Origin: Betaproteobacteria bacterium
Lineage (GTDB): Bacteria > Pseudomonadota > Gammaproteobacteria > Burkholderiales > Burkholderiaceae_C
Reading direction: 5' to 3'
Length of the DNA: 64,000 nucleotides
NCBI GenBank assembly: GCA_009923315.1
Contig: RFTU01000002.1
Location: 40,101 to 104,100, forward strand
Each line of letters begins with the position of its first letter. Position 1 is the stretch's first letter. A program made the translations under genes and the position numbers. Below, one piece after another: positions 43,671-53,039 of this stretch. Below the pieces are notes generated by a model. The model was not told where the DNA came from. It searched no databases and saw only the letters and a program-made list of their open reading frames with translations.

Positions 43671-44973
43671 GCCCCAGCGTGAGCGTGGGAAAGCACAGCA
43701 TCAGCCCCAAGCGCACCACATCCCAGGCCAGAAAGGGCCACACGCCCCGGTAGGTGTCACCCATCGGCACCTCGCGCGCGATGTTGTTGACCACATACAC
43801 GTTCAGGCCCACTGGCGGCGCGGTCATCCCAATGCCCACGGTCATGAGCACCAGGATCCCGAACCAGATGGCCTTGCTCTCGGCGTTCAGTCCCCACAGG
43901 TCCAGGCCCATGATGGCCGGGAAGAGAACGGGAATGGTCAGCAACATCATGGACAACTCGTCCATCACGCAGCCCAGCATCACATAGAACACGAGCACCG
44001 CGGCCACGATCCACAAGGGTGAGACCTGGAGGTGACTGACCCAGTCGGCCAGTCCGGCAGGCATTTGCGTGAGCGCCAAGCTCGCGTTCATCATGTCTGC
44101 ACCCAGAAAGATCAGGAACACCATGGCGCTGGTTTCCGCCGTGCCCAAGAAGCTGCGCTGCAGGCCCGCCCAATTCAGCTCACCCCGTGCCCAACCGGCC
44201 ACCAGCGTGGCCACCGCCCCCACGGCCGCACCCTCGGTGGGCGAGAACACACCGGTGTAGATACCGCCGAAGACCAAGATGAAGATGAGGACGATGGGCC
44301 AAATGCCCCACAGCGCGCGCCAGCGCTGCACCCAGGGCAGCGGGTCCAAAGCCGGCGCCAGATGCGGCTGAACTCGGCACACCAGGCCCACCACCAACAC
44401 ATAGCCCAGCATGGCCAGGATGCCGGGCACCATGGCCGCAGCAAAGAGCTTGCCGATGTTCTGTTCGGTGAGGATGGCGTACACCACCAAAGGTACCGAG
44501 GGTGGAATGAGGATCCCCAGTGTGCCGCCCGTTGCCAGCGTGGCCGTGCTCAGTCCGCCCGCATAGCCGTGGGCCTTCATCTGCGGATAGGCCACCTGCG
44601 TGATGGTGGCCGCCGTGGCCACCGAAGAACCGCACACCGCCCCGAAGGCGCCGGCGGCCAACACCGAAGCCATGGCCAGACCACCGCGGATGTGCCCTAC
44701 GAATGCCGCGGCCGCTTGAAACAACGCGCGGCTGAGTCCGCCCTGGGTGGCGAACTGGCCCATCAGCAGGAACAGCGGAATCACGCTGAGGTCATAGACC
44801 GTCAGCCGGGCGACCGCCGTACCCTTGAGTTGGTTGAGCAGCGCGGTATCGTTGGTCAGCGCCCAGTAGCCCAGTGCACCCGGAATGAACATGGCCGCGG
44901 CGATCGGAATGCGCACGGCCATCAGCAGCAGCATCAGGGCGAACATCACCAGGCCTAAGGTGGTGGGGCTCAC
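43651..44973 (-). CDS. TRAP transporter large permease (DctM type)
   Basis: A 440-residue inner-membrane protein with about a dozen hydrophobic segments, the ion-coupled transport subunit of a TRAP system. Family blocks include [32 protein letters not shown]-like region [40 protein letters not shown] and [20 protein letters not shown]. It overlaps the small permease gene by four bases. Its stop overlaps the convergent paaY end by 20 bases. Substrates are usually organic acids; none can be inferred from this subunit. Confidence 0.93.
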   Translation of the reverse strand: MSPTTLGLVMFALMLLLMAVRIPIAAAMFIPGALGYWALTNDTALLNQLKGTAVARLTVYDLSVIPLFLLMGQFATQGGLSRALFQAAAAFVGHIRGGLAMASVLAAGAFGAVCGSSVATAATITQVAYPQMKAHGYAGGLSTATLATGGTLGILIPPSVPLVVYAILTEQNIGKLFAAAMVPGILAMLGYVLVVGLVCRVQPHLAPALDPLPWVQRWRALWGIWPIVLIFILVFGGIYTGVFSPTEGAAVGAVATLVAGWARGELNWAGLQRSFLGTAETSAMVFLIFLGADMMNASLALTQMPAGLADWVSHLQVSPLWIVAAVLVFYVMLGCVMDELSMMLLTIPVLFPAIMGLDLWGLNAESKAIWFGILVLMTVGIGMTAPPVGLNVYVVNNIAREVPMGDTYRGVWPFLAWDVVRLGLMLCFPTLTLGLMSWFF

Positions 44974-45503
44974 GCGGTTTCGTCTTTCAGACTGTCCAGG
45001 GGATCAGGGCCATGCGCGCCATGGCGGTCGGCCATGAAGCCCACCACGAGCAGCGCCGCCTGCCAACACGCAACGACCGCGCTGAGCAGCAGACCAGGCA
45101 CCAATCCGGCATAGGCCCACCACATGGGCAGCCCCAGGATCATCGTGGTCTCATGCGCCTCGTGAACCGACAACGCGCCCACCGAGGAGCGCCAGGCCAG
45201 CAGCAGGTACATGATGCCGATCAGCACACCGCCCAGCGCATCCAGCAGCCACTGCTGCGGCGCGGGCAGTCGCTGGGTGAAGAAGTCCACGATGATGTGA
45301 CCGCGCTTGAATTGGCACCAGGGCAGGCACAAGGAGATGCACACCGCAATCCCGATCTGTGTGAGCTCCACATCACCGAAGATCGGACGCGAGAAGGCCG
45401 CACGGCCGATCACGCTGACCACCGTCACCATCCCGACGAGCAGGCCCACGGCCGCACCCATCAGAGCAAACCAGCGTGCGGCGATTCGAAGAGATGATGG
45501 CAT
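44970..45503 (-). CDS. TRAP transporter small permease (DctQ type)
   Basis: A 177-residue membrane protein with four predicted transmembrane helices, for example WFALMGAAVGLLVGMVTVVS and LLDALGGVLIGIMYLLLAW. It carries the DctQ region ELTQIGIAVCISLCLPWCQF and KRGHIIVDFF. It pairs with the large permease, with which it overlaps (ATGA). The ATG at 45503 starts a normal-length DctQ; an in-frame ATG 75 bases earlier adds a Pro-rich leader and is unlikely. Confidence 0.9.
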   Translation of the reverse strand: MPSSLRIAARWFALMGAAVGLLVGMVTVVSVIGRAAFSRPIFGDVELTQIGIAVCISLCLPWCQFKRGHIIVDFFTQRLPAPQQWLLDALGGVLIGIMYLLLAWRSSVGALSVHEAHETTMILGLPMWWAYAGLVPGLLLSAVVACWQAALLVVGFMADRHGAHGPDPLDSLKDETA

Positions 45504-45581
45504 CAACGTGGGCGCGTGGGCCGGCGGGCTTGCTGCGCAGCGGCGCGGACCGGGGCAGGGCCCGGTCCGTGCGTGCACACC

Positions 45582-46616
45582 TTACTTGCGGAACCGCGCC
45601 AACAACTCACGCGCCTCGGCCAACAGGGCCTTGCCATTGGCCCCGCGCTTGTCCATGTCGACCACCCAATCGTCGTACAGCGGCGCGGAAGCCTTCACCC
45701 AATTGTCCAATTCGGAGCCCGGGATGGTGTAGAAGGTGTTGCCACGATCCTGCGCCGCCTTGCGCCCAGCGGCTTGGCTGTTGTCCCAGATCTTGCCGAT
45801 CTGTTGGGACAGCCCTGCGCCACTGTTGTTGTCGATCACCTTCTTGAGGTCTGCCGGCAGGCTGTCGTACTTGGCCTGGTTCATCGCGAAGACGAACACC
45901 GCGCTGTACAGGGCCGGGCGGGCCGGATCGGTTTCACTGTGGAACTTCACCATCTCGTGCAGCTTGAGCGAAGGCATCACTTCCCAGGGCAAGAGGAAAC
46001 CATCGATGGTGCCCTTGCTCACCGCATCGGGAATGGCCGGCAGCGGCATGCCCACCGGGGTCGCGCCCAACGAGGCCAGCAGCTTGTTGGTCTGGCGCGT
46101 CGGCGCTCGCATCTTCAGGCCCTTGAAGTCGGCCAGAGTCTTGACTTGTCGACCGTTGGTGTGCACATACCCTTCGTCATGCACCCACGTGGCCAGCAGC
46201 TTGGTGCCCGGGAACTCCTTGGTGGAGTGCTTGTTCATGTAGACCCAGGCGGCCTGCGCGCCAACTTCAGCGGAGTTGCACATGAAGGGCAGCTCGAACA
46301 CTTCGGTGCTGGGGAAGCGTCCCGCGGTGTAGCCCGGCAGCGAGATGATCACATCATCCACGCCATCCTTGACTCGGTCCACCAGCTGCGCCGGCGTACC
46401 GCCGCCGCTCATGGCCGGCAGGATCTGGCACTTCATCCGGTTGTTCGATTCCTTGGCGATCTTGTCACACCAAGGCCCGATCACATTGACTGAAGCCATG
46501 GCCTGGGGGTTCCAAATGTGGTGGAACTTCAGGGTGACGTCCTGCGCCTGCACCTGCGCGGCGCCCAACGCCAAGGCAGCGGCCGCTGCGATCTTCATGC
46601 CCGTGTGCTTCATCAT
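45582..46616 (-). CDS. TRAP transporter substrate-binding protein (DctP family)
   Basis: A 344-residue periplasmic protein with a signal peptide cleaved near QVQAQ. The DctP fold is shown by LKFHHIWNPQAMASVNVIGP, FPSTEVFELPFMC, LKMRAPTRQTNKLLASLGA and GTIDGFLLPWEVMPSLKL. The arginine in MRAPTRQ is the conserved carboxylate-binding residue, so the ligand is probably an organic acid. AGGAGA lies just before the ATG at 46616. It is the first gene of the dctP-Q-M set, 78 bases before dctQ. Confidence 0.92.
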   Translation of the reverse strand: MMKHTGMKIAAAAALALGAAQVQAQDVTLKFHHIWNPQAMASVNVIGPWCDKIAKESNNRMKCQILPAMSGGGTPAQLVDRVKDGVDDVIISLPGYTAGRFPSTEVFELPFMCNSAEVGAQAAWVYMNKHSTKEFPGTKLLATWVHDEGYVHTNGRQVKTLADFKGLKMRAPTRQTNKLLASLGATPVGMPLPAIPDAVSKGTIDGFLLPWEVMPSLKLHEMVKFHSETDPARPALYSAVFVFAMNQAKYDSLPADLKKVIDNNSGAGLSQQIGKIWDNSQAAGRKAAQDRGNTFYTIPGSELDNWVKASAPLYDDWVVDMDKRGANGKALLAEARELLARFRK

Positions 46617-46670
46617 GGTCTCCTGTGATGGGGTTGTGATCTGATGTCCAAACCGTGGCCGGCCATACGC

Positions 46671-47801
46671 CTAGCCCCAGACTTCCTGTGCGGTTTCCAC
46701 CACCAGGCGCAACTTGCTGCGTTGGTCTTCCACAGCGATGTTGTTGCCATGCACCGTACTGGAAAAGCCGCATTGGGGGCTCAGGCACAACTGCTCCAGC
46801 GGCGCGTATTTTGCGGCCTCGTCGATGCGGCGCTTGAGCGTGTCCTTGCTCTCGAGCTGTCCGAACTTGGTGGTCACCAGACCCAGCACCACCACCTTGC
46901 CCTTGCTCAGGAAGCGCAAGGGGCGGAAGTCACCGGACCTGTCGTCATCGTATTCGAGGAAGAAGGCATCCAAGCGCATCTCCGACAGCAGCGCCTCGGC
47001 CACCGGCTCATAGTTGCCCGAGGCGGCATGTGTACTCTTGAAGTTGCCGCGGCACAAGTGCATGGCCAGGGTCATGCCCTCGGGTTTGCGGTCCACCACC
47101 TTGTTGATGAACTGCGCATAGCGGTGCGGCAGTTCGTTGGGATCGTCGCCGCGCTGCCGCGCCGCTTCACGCATCTTCTCATCGCAAAGATATGCCAGGT
47201 TGGTATCGTCCATCTGCACGTAACGGCAGCCTGCGGCATGCAGGCTGTGAAGTTCGTCAGCGTAGGCCTGCGCCACATCGTCATAAAACGCGGGGTCGAG
47301 CTCCGGATAGGCCTCTCGCGAAATGCCGGCGCGACCGCCACGGAAATGCAGCATGGTGGGAGAGGGTATCGTGACCTTGGGCAGCACAGCCGCATCGCCG
47401 CTGGCCTGCACCTGCTGCTGCAGGTACTCGTAGTCCGCTCGTTGGATGTCGCGCACATGCCGCACCCGATCGGTCACGCGGATCACTGGCGGGGCCAGCT
47501 CCTCGGTACCGTCGGGCCGTCGCACGGTAACCGGGACATCGGTTTTCACGCCACCGAGTTGCTCGAGGAAATCGATGTGGAAATAGGTGCGGCGGAACTC
47601 ACCATCGGTGATGCTGCGCAGGCCCACGCCGCGCTGAAACTCGACGACCTCGGCGATGGCGCGATCTTCCACTTCGCGCAGTTGCTCGGCCGTGATGGCC
47701 TTGCGTTGGAAGTGGGCTGCCCTGGCCTCCAACAGATAGGCCGGGCGCAAAAAGCTGCCAACATGGTCGGCGCGAAAGGGTGGCGCAGCGCGAGTGCTCA
47801 C
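46671..47801 (-). CDS. Cobalamin-independent methionine synthase-like protein (MetE C-terminal/YxjG family)
   Basis: A 376-residue zinc enzyme related to the C-terminal half of MetE. It opens with FRADHVGSFLRPAYLLEARA and has the zinc ligands in MHLCRGNF (His, Cys) and LCLSPQCGFSS (Cys). The N-terminal folate-binding half of MetE is missing, so the methyl donor and acceptor differ from classical MetE; relatives act on small methyl thiols or other demethylations. The GTG at 47801 is preferred because GGAGA lies at correct spacing and the frame upstream is not family-like. It sits between an XRE regulator and a TRAP system, so it may act on what that system imports. Confidence 0.85.
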   Translation of the reverse strand: MSTRAAPPFRADHVGSFLRPAYLLEARAAHFQRKAITAEQLREVEDRAIAEVVEFQRGVGLRSITDGEFRRTYFHIDFLEQLGGVKTDVPVTVRRPDGTEELAPPVIRVTDRVRHVRDIQRADYEYLQQQVQASGDAAVLPKVTIPSPTMLHFRGGRAGISREAYPELDPAFYDDVAQAYADELHSLHAAGCRYVQMDDTNLAYLCDEKMREAARQRGDDPNELPHRYAQFINKVVDRKPEGMTLAMHLCRGNFKSTHAASGNYEPVAEALLSEMRLDAFFLEYDDDRSGDFRPLRFLSKGKVVVLGLVTTKFGQLESKDTLKRRIDEAAKYAPLEQLCLSPQCGFSSTVHGNNIAVEDQRSKLRLVVETAQEVWG

Positions 47802-47946
47802 GGGTCTTCTCCGAATCCAGGACGCCGCAAGCGGCCTCAAGCATCGGAGGATAGGCCAAGCCGATGGCCGGCTGACTACGGGCAACTACTCAAACCCGGC
47901 CCCCAGCAACGCCAAAGAGCCCGAGGCTCACCCCTCAGGCCCGGGG

Positions 47947-48279
47947 CTATTCGGGCATGCGCCAGTCCAGTTGCCGCAACAGGCGCCGGCGCTCGGCGGC
48001 CGACAAACCCCACAGGTTCAGCAGCGCGACCGCCAAGTCATCGTCATCGCAATAAAGAAACGGCAAGGGCACGCCCAGCTCCATGGCCAACAGCCGTGCG
48101 GTGGCAATGGGTGGCTCGTGCACACCCGTCTCATACCGGCTGATGCGGGCGCTGCTGGTCGTCTCATCCAAGCCAATGGCAACACCCAAACGGTCCTGGG
48201 GCAGTCCCGCCCACTTCCGCGCTTGTCTTAGCCGACGGCCAAAAACAGCCGCCTGCGCGCGTGTTTCTCTCGACTTCAT
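47947..48279 (-). CDS. XRE-family helix-turn-helix regulator
   Basis: A 110-residue single-domain regulator of the Cro/C1 type. The helix-turn-helix spans about 14-70: LRQARKWAGLPQDRLGVAIG then SARISRYETGVHEPP. The C-terminal part has a short acidic stretch (CDDDDL) and a helical end. It may control the adjacent MetE-like gene (145 bases downstream) or itself. AT-rich direct repeats lie in its upstream gap. No toxin-antitoxin partner is visible. Confidence 0.85.
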   Translation of the reverse strand: MKSRETRAQAAVFGRRLRQARKWAGLPQDRLGVAIGLDETTSSARISRYETGVHEPPIATARLLAMELGVPLPFLYCDDDDLAVALLNLWGLSAAERRRLLRQLDWRMPE

Positions 48280-48333
48280 AAATTCGAACTATCGACTCTT
48301 CACGCAGCCCTCGTCTCTACGAAGAGCGCAACG

Positions 48334-48352
48334 AATTGACGCTCAAATTGAC
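48334..48352. repeat. Direct repeat AATTGAC in the XRE gene upstream region
   Basis: Two AATTGAC copies (48334-48340 and 48346-48352) start 12 bases apart, about one helical turn, 55-75 bases upstream of the XRE regulator start and within the most AT-rich part of the 125-base gap. Such spacing suits a dimeric or tandem regulator site. Function is not shown. A GC hairpin (48378-48391) closer to pcaDC may end that transcript. Confidence 0.3.
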
Positions 48353-48404
48353 CTAAGACAAGGTGTCGACCATTGGCCCGACTGAAGTCGGCCGAGCTGC
48401 CATC

Positions 48405-49637
48405 TCAGGCCACAGGGCCCCTCAACCAGCCGCGCACCACATCAAGAAACTCAGCCGGGCACTCGGCCACACTCAGATGGCTGGCCCCGGGCAACACCGT
48501 CAACGCTGCCCCCGGTATGCGCTCGGCCAAGGCACGCCCCATCTCGGGCGGGGCACCCACATCCAAGGCTCCGGCCAACACCTGCGTGGGGCAGGTCACG
48601 CGATGCAGCTGATCCGTCCAGTTCACGCCGGCCACGGCCTCGCAGGCATCGGCGTAGGCCCCGGCATCCTGACGCAGCAATGTGGCGCGCAACTGTCGGA
48701 CCACGTCGGGGTGGGTCGCACGGAATGGCGCATGCACATAGCGCTCGACCACCATGTCCGCCACCGCCGACATGCCGCCTTCCCGCACCGCCTGCACCCG
48801 TGCAGCCCAGGCCTGCTGCGCCGCCGGGGGATACGATGAGGTGGTGTTGGCCAGAAACAGCCGCGCCAGGCAATCAGGGTGGCGGATGGCCAAACCCTGG
48901 CCCACCATCCCGCCCATGGAAAGCCCGACGAAGGCCACGGGACCGCGTCCCCATTCGCGGATCACGCGGGCGGCATCTTCCACGAGATCGTCGATCGAAA
49001 CAGTGCCCGGCCCAGTGCCCGAGCCACCGTGGCCTCGGTGGTCGTAACGCAACACCGGATGGTCGCGCGCCACAGCAGCGGCGATGTCGTCCCACATGTG
49101 CAAGTCCAGGCCCAGGGCGTGGCTGAACACCACGGGCAGACCGCGCGCTACCCCTTGAAGCGCCACGCGCAATTGCGGCTGACTGAAGGTGTGGTGGAAC
49201 TGCACGCGCACATCCGGCGTCAGCGGCGCGGGGCCCGGCAGCAGGCCTTCATCGCGCAGGATACCGGTGGTGATCTTGAAGGCCGTGTTCGCAGCGGGCA
49301 CACCGCAATAGATCGCACCCTGCAGCAGCGTTTCCTGAATCTTCTCCCACGGTACACCGCCGCGCAGCGCCGCACGGCAGTGCAGTTCGAACTCTTCCCA
49401 ACGTGCCTGGCCCATGGTCATGCCCAACACCAGCAGGCGCCGTGTGGTGTGGTCTAGTCCCGGACGCCCCCAGATTTCATGCCAGGCGTAGCGCGTGATG
49501 AGGTTCTGGAAGTCGGCGTTGAAACCATGCGCCCCCGAAGTCGACTGCCGTACCCAGTCCTCGCCCAACACGGCGCGGCGATTGCGCAGACCGCGGTCGA
49601 AATCATCGTCCCGTGGGGGCATCGTGTCCGGGCTCAT
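48405..49637 (-). CDS. Fused 4-carboxymuconolactone decarboxylase/3-oxoadipate enol-lactonase (PcaC-PcaD)
   Basis: A 410-residue bifunctional enzyme for two successive steps of the protocatechuate branch. Residues about 10-125 are PcaC-like: FQNLITRYAWHEIWGRPGLD, then GVPWEKIQETLLQGAIYCG and AFKITTGILRDEG. Residues about 150-405 are an alpha/beta-hydrolase PcaD: RYDHRGHGGSGTGPG, nucleophile Ser in GLSMGGMVGQ, Asp in GALDVGAPPE and His in GASHLSVAE. Known actinobacterial PcaL fusions have PcaD first and PcaC second, so this order is the reverse. The ATG at 49637 overlaps pcaB by four bases. The beta-ketoadipyl-CoA transferase and thiolase genes are not nearby. Confidence 0.9.
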   Translation of the reverse strand: MSPDTMPPRDDDFDRGLRNRRAVLGEDWVRQSTSGAHGFNADFQNLITRYAWHEIWGRPGLDHTTRRLLVLGMTMGQARWEEFELHCRAALRGGVPWEKIQETLLQGAIYCGVPAANTAFKITTGILRDEGLLPGPAPLTPDVRVQFHHTFSQPQLRVALQGVARGLPVVFSHALGLDLHMWDDIAAAVARDHPVLRYDHRGHGGSGTGPGTVSIDDLVEDAARVIREWGRGPVAFVGLSMGGMVGQGLAIRHPDCLARLFLANTTSSYPPAAQQAWAARVQAVREGGMSAVADMVVERYVHAPFRATHPDVVRQLRATLLRQDAGAYADACEAVAGVNWTDQLHRVTCPTQVLAGALDVGAPPEMGRALAERIPGAALTVLPGASHLSVAECPAEFLDVVRGWLRGPVA

Positions 49638-50842
49638 GCGCTGTCCTCCATCAAGCTGCGCTCCAATTCGGTCCACAGTCGGGCACGTTCGCCGGCCAAG
49701 CCCAAGGCGTCGGAACCCAGCGACGGGGCCGAAGTGCCCGTGCCCGAATGCAGCGTCTGCAGGTGGACCCCCATGCGCTGTGGGTCTGCCGTGGCGTGCT
49801 CCAAGGCATCGGCCATCGCGGCTGCCGAACCGGCGGTGATGATCATCAAGTCCGCCAACTCCGCACCTTCGGCCTGCCAGCTGCCCAGTCCACGTTCCTG
49901 CGAAGCGGCCATCGCCCCAATCACCGCGGCCACCCGATGCGGCGCGCGCTGCACGGCCGACAAGGCCACCAAGGCACCCACCGGGTTGCGCTTGTGGGGC
50001 ATGGCCGAGGAACCGCCTCGGCCCTCGGCCGCCGATTCGTGCAACTCGGCCACCTCGGCCTGCGACATCAGGGCCACATCCAACCCCACCTTGGCCAATG
50101 CGCCCACCAACACGCCGAGTTCGGCCGCCAGGCGGGCCCTGTCATCGCGCTGGACCTGCCAGACCCAAGGATGAAGCGGCAAGTTCAGGCGCCGGGCCAC
50201 GGCCTGCCGCAAGGCCACGGCCTGTTGACCCCACACCGCGGCGTCACCCACCGGACCCGCCAACTGCAGCGTCAGAGCCGCCTGCCCAAGCCGGGACAAG
50301 GCTTGGCGGCTGCGCTGCAGCGGCAGCGCCCAGTTCAAGAGCCGGGCCTCCAGGACGGTAGGGGCGGCCGGCTGCATCAACGTGCGGGCCAGCAGCGGCG
50401 CCTGCCCATGCGCCTGTTTCAAGTGGATGAGGGCCCGCAGCACACGCTGCACCGCCTCATCGATGAGGGTCAACACCTGCCGGCCCTGCACAGACAGGGC
50501 GGTGTCGATCAGGTCCTGACTGGTGGCGCCCAGATGAACCGCGGCGAGGGCTTGGGGGTCCCGCTCACGCACCCGGGCCTTCAGCGCATTCACCAAGGGA
50601 ATGGCCAAGCTGCCGGCGCTGGCGGCCTGCGCCACCCAAGCATCGACCTGGAGCTCGTCTTGGTGATCCCACGCGCAACAGCTTGCCACCGTCTGCGCGT
50701 GCTCGCGCGACACCAGGCCCAGATCAGCCTGCGCCAACACCAGCTCGCGCTCCATGCTCAGCATGGCCCGCATCACCGCCGTCGGCCCGAGCAGAAGCGA
50801 TGCCTGCGGGTGCGCCAACAGCAGAGAAAAGGCGTTGCTCAT
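49634..50842 (-). CDS. pcaB: 3-carboxy-cis,cis-muconate cycloisomerase PcaB
   Basis: PcaB lactonises 3-carboxymuconate, the product of protocatechuate 3,4-dioxygenase. The 402-residue member of the fumarase/argininosuccinase superfamily shows the conserved GGSSAMPHKRNPVGALVALS signature, HLGATSQDLIDTALSVQGR, and MRAMLSMERELVLAQADLGL at the start. It is coupled to the fused PcaC-PcaD gene by ATGA overlap. pcaGH (the dioxygenase) is not in this window, so the ring-cleaving enzyme must be elsewhere. The C-terminal ~50 residues after the lyase core are shorter than in some PcaB proteins. Confidence 0.93.
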   Translation of the reverse strand: MSNAFSLLLAHPQASLLLGPTAVMRAMLSMERELVLAQADLGLVSREHAQTVASCCAWDHQDELQVDAWVAQAASAGSLAIPLVNALKARVRERDPQALAAVHLGATSQDLIDTALSVQGRQVLTLIDEAVQRVLRALIHLKQAHGQAPLLARTLMQPAAPTVLEARLLNWALPLQRSRQALSRLGQAALTLQLAGPVGDAAVWGQQAVALRQAVARRLNLPLHPWVWQVQRDDRARLAAELGVLVGALAKVGLDVALMSQAEVAELHESAAEGRGGSSAMPHKRNPVGALVALSAVQRAPHRVAAVIGAMAASQERGLGSWQAEGAELADLMIITAGSAAAMADALEHATADPQRMGVHLQTLHSGTGTSAPSLGSDALGLAGERARLWTELERSLMEDSA

Positions 50843-50865
50843 GAGGGACGCCCTGCCCGCATGGT

Positions 50866-51651
50866 TCAGACCGGCAGCTTCAGCGCCAGACGGCGCTCCA
50901 CCAAGCGGCGCATCATCGCCATGGAGCCAATGTGCGCATACAAAAGGGCCAAGATGCCGCTGCGGTGGAGCTCCACCACCGTGGCCTCGGGCAACTCCGC
51001 CAGCTTTTGTTCGTTGACCGCCAGGAAACCGTCCACCACCAGGGTCTGCCCGTCTTCGATTTGCGCATCAAAGCGCATGTCCTGCAGCAGTTCAAGCTCG
51101 ACCAGACGCTGGCAAAAAGCCCGCGTGCGCTGCATCTCGGCGTCGAGTTGTTCGAGATAGGTCTGCACGCCCTTCATGAACTCGGAAGCTTCGCCGGCAT
51201 CGTCGAACAAGCGCTCGCCCTCCTGCTCGGAGAATCCGCTCCAGGCCTTGTCAAAACACACGATGTAGTTGTTGTCATCCGTGTGCACCAGGGCGAAGGG
51301 ATAGGAACGCAGCATGGCGGGCACATAGGAAGCGGCCCAGGATCCGTCGTCCTTGAGAAAGAGGTTCTCGCCGCGCTTAAGGCCGAGCACCGCCACCGGA
51401 GACACTTCCAGCTTGCCATTGTTGGCCGCCGGGTCGCCCGCGCGCACGAACACCACCGGGTACTCGCGCGCCAGGTCCATGAATTCCACCGCGTTGGCGA
51501 ACATCGAGTTCATGCCGCGGGCGGGACTGTGGTCGCTGTGCACCAGGCGCGACAGGCGCATCTGGCGATGTGCCGCGCGGTCCAGGGCCTGCAGCTCAAC
51601 GTACAGGTTGTCCTTCGGGGTGGCCGCAGCAGTTTGTTCAGGGGTGCTCAT
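50866..51651 (-). CDS. SapC family protein
   Basis: A 261-residue SapC-domain protein (PF07277 type). It has the family-style opening LYVELQALDRAAHRQMRLSR with HSDHSPARGMN, then FANAVEFMDLAREYPVVFVR and SYVPAMLRSYPFALVHTDDN. No signal peptide or membrane segment is seen. SapC proteins are found beside surface-layer and peptide-export genes in Campylobacter and as stand-alone genes in proteobacteria; their biochemical role is unknown. The ATG at 51651 overlaps the preceding CNNM-type gene by four bases (ATGA). It lies 24 bases before pcaB, an odd companion for a catabolic gene. Confidence 0.85.
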   Translation of the reverse strand: MSTPEQTAAATPKDNLYVELQALDRAAHRQMRLSRLVHSDHSPARGMNSMFANAVEFMDLAREYPVVFVRAGDPAANNGKLEVSPVAVLGLKRGENLFLKDDGSWAASYVPAMLRSYPFALVHTDDNNYIVCFDKAWSGFSEQEGERLFDDAGEASEFMKGVQTYLEQLDAEMQRTRAFCQRLVELELLQDMRFDAQIEDGQTLVVDGFLAVNEQKLAELPEATVVELHRSGILALLYAHIGSMAMMRRLVERRLALKLPV

Positions 51652-52952
51652 GAAATCGTTTCTCCGGAAGTGGCGAGGGGCGTGGCCAGCACCTTGTCGA
51701 TGCGTTTGCCGTCCAGATCCACCACCTCGAACTGCCAACCGGCCCATTGGACCGAATCCGCCGTTCGGGGCACGCGGCCCAGCAGCAGCATGATCATGCC
51801 GGCCAAGGTGTTGTAGCGACCACGTTCCTCATCGGGCAGCTCCTTGATGTCCAGCCGGTCCTTGAGCTCTGGGGCGGGGATCAGACCATCGAGCAGCCAG
51901 GATCCGTCCCCGCGCTCAACGGCCCAGGGATTGTCGTCGCTTGGCGGGGTGAATTCACCGGTGATCGCTTCGATCAGGTCGCGCACGGTGATGACGCCTT
52001 GAACCTCACCATATTCATCGACCACGAACACGAGCTCATCCCGAGACAGGCGGAACTGCTCCAGCAGTTCCATCCCGGTCAGGGTTTCGGGGACGAAGAC
52101 GGCCGGTTGCAGCAGTTTGGAGATGTCCAGGGTTTCGCCGCGGGCCAGGGCCGGAAGGGCCGCACTGGAGGACACGACGCCCACCACGTCCTGCAGGCCA
52201 TCGCGGCACACCGGGTAGCGGCTGTGCGCATGCTCGCCGATGATGCGCAACTGTTCGGCCAGCGGCGCGTTGATGTCCAGCCACACCACATCATTGCGCG
52301 GCACCATCATGGAGCCCACCTGGCGCTCGTCCAACCGGAACACATTGCGCACCATCTGGTGCTCCTGCTCCTCAATGACACCGCTTTCCAGCCCTTCTTC
52401 CAGGCTGGCGGTGATCTCTTCTTCGGTCATACCGGGGCCTGCCTTGCGGTGTTGGCCCAGCAAGCGCAACACCGCATCGGTGCTCAGGGACAACAAGGCC
52501 ACGAAGGGTCTGGTGGCCCGCGACAGGGCCTGCATGGGCCGCGCCATCACCACCGCCACCGCTTCGGGGTGCAACTGGCCGATGCGCTTGGGCACCAGTT
52601 CACCGAAGATGATGGTGACGAAGGTGATGATCACCACCACCAGCCCGGTGGCCGTCCACCCGGCAGCGGTGGCCGAAATGGGGACCTGGCCTTGCAACCA
52701 AGCCGACAAGGGACCGGCAAAGGCCGCCTCACCCACGATGCCGTTGAGCACGCCGATGGACGTGATGCCGATCTGGACCGTGGACAGGAACTTGGTGGGC
52801 GTGTCGTGCAAGTCCATGGCCGCAGCCGCGCCGGGGTCGCCGGCTTCCACCAACACCTGCAGCCGCGCCTTTCGGCTGGCCGACAGCGCCATTTCCGACA
52901 TGGCAAAAACCGCGTTGAGCAGGATCAGGCCAACGAGCAGGGCAAGGTCCAT
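51648..52952 (-). CDS. CNNM/CorC-type membrane protein with CBS pair
   Basis: A 434-residue protein of the hemolysin C/CorC/CNNM family. Residues about 1-190 form the DUF21 transmembrane domain with several hydrophobic helices (MDLALLVGLILLNAVFAMSE; SIGVLNGIVGEAAFAG). A CBS pair follows (about 205-330, with FVVDEYGEVQGVITVRDLIE), then the C-terminal CorC/HlyC domain (WLLDGLIPAPELKDRL, ending in VVDLDGKRIDKVL). Family members take part in divalent metal, chiefly magnesium or cobalt, export or regulation. There is no haemolysin activity to infer despite the historical name. It is coupled to sapC and faces apaH divergently. Confidence 0.9.
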   Translation of the reverse strand: MDLALLVGLILLNAVFAMSEMALSASRKARLQVLVEAGDPGAAAAMDLHDTPTKFLSTVQIGITSIGVLNGIVGEAAFAGPLSAWLQGQVPISATAAGWTATGLVVVIITFVTIIFGELVPKRIGQLHPEAVAVVMARPMQALSRATRPFVALLSLSTDAVLRLLGQHRKAGPGMTEEEITASLEEGLESGVIEEQEHQMVRNVFRLDERQVGSMMVPRNDVVWLDINAPLAEQLRIIGEHAHSRYPVCRDGLQDVVGVVSSSAALPALARGETLDISKLLQPAVFVPETLTGMELLEQFRLSRDELVFVVDEYGEVQGVITVRDLIEAITGEFTPPSDDNPWAVERGDGSWLLDGLIPAPELKDRLDIKELPDEERGRYNTLAGMIMLLLGRVPRTADSVQWAGWQFEVVDLDGKRIDKVLATPLATSGETIS

Positions 52953-53039
52953 GGGGGTGCCGCGCCGGTGGCAGGCCCGGGGCTCGCTCAGCGCTGCGGC
53001 GTGAAATGCAGACGGCGCAAAGCGTAGCAGAATCGGCCG

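Noticed and set aside
51648-52952. Haemolysin annotation
   Set aside because: The name is historical; DUF21-CBS-CorC architecture indicates a metal-related membrane protein.
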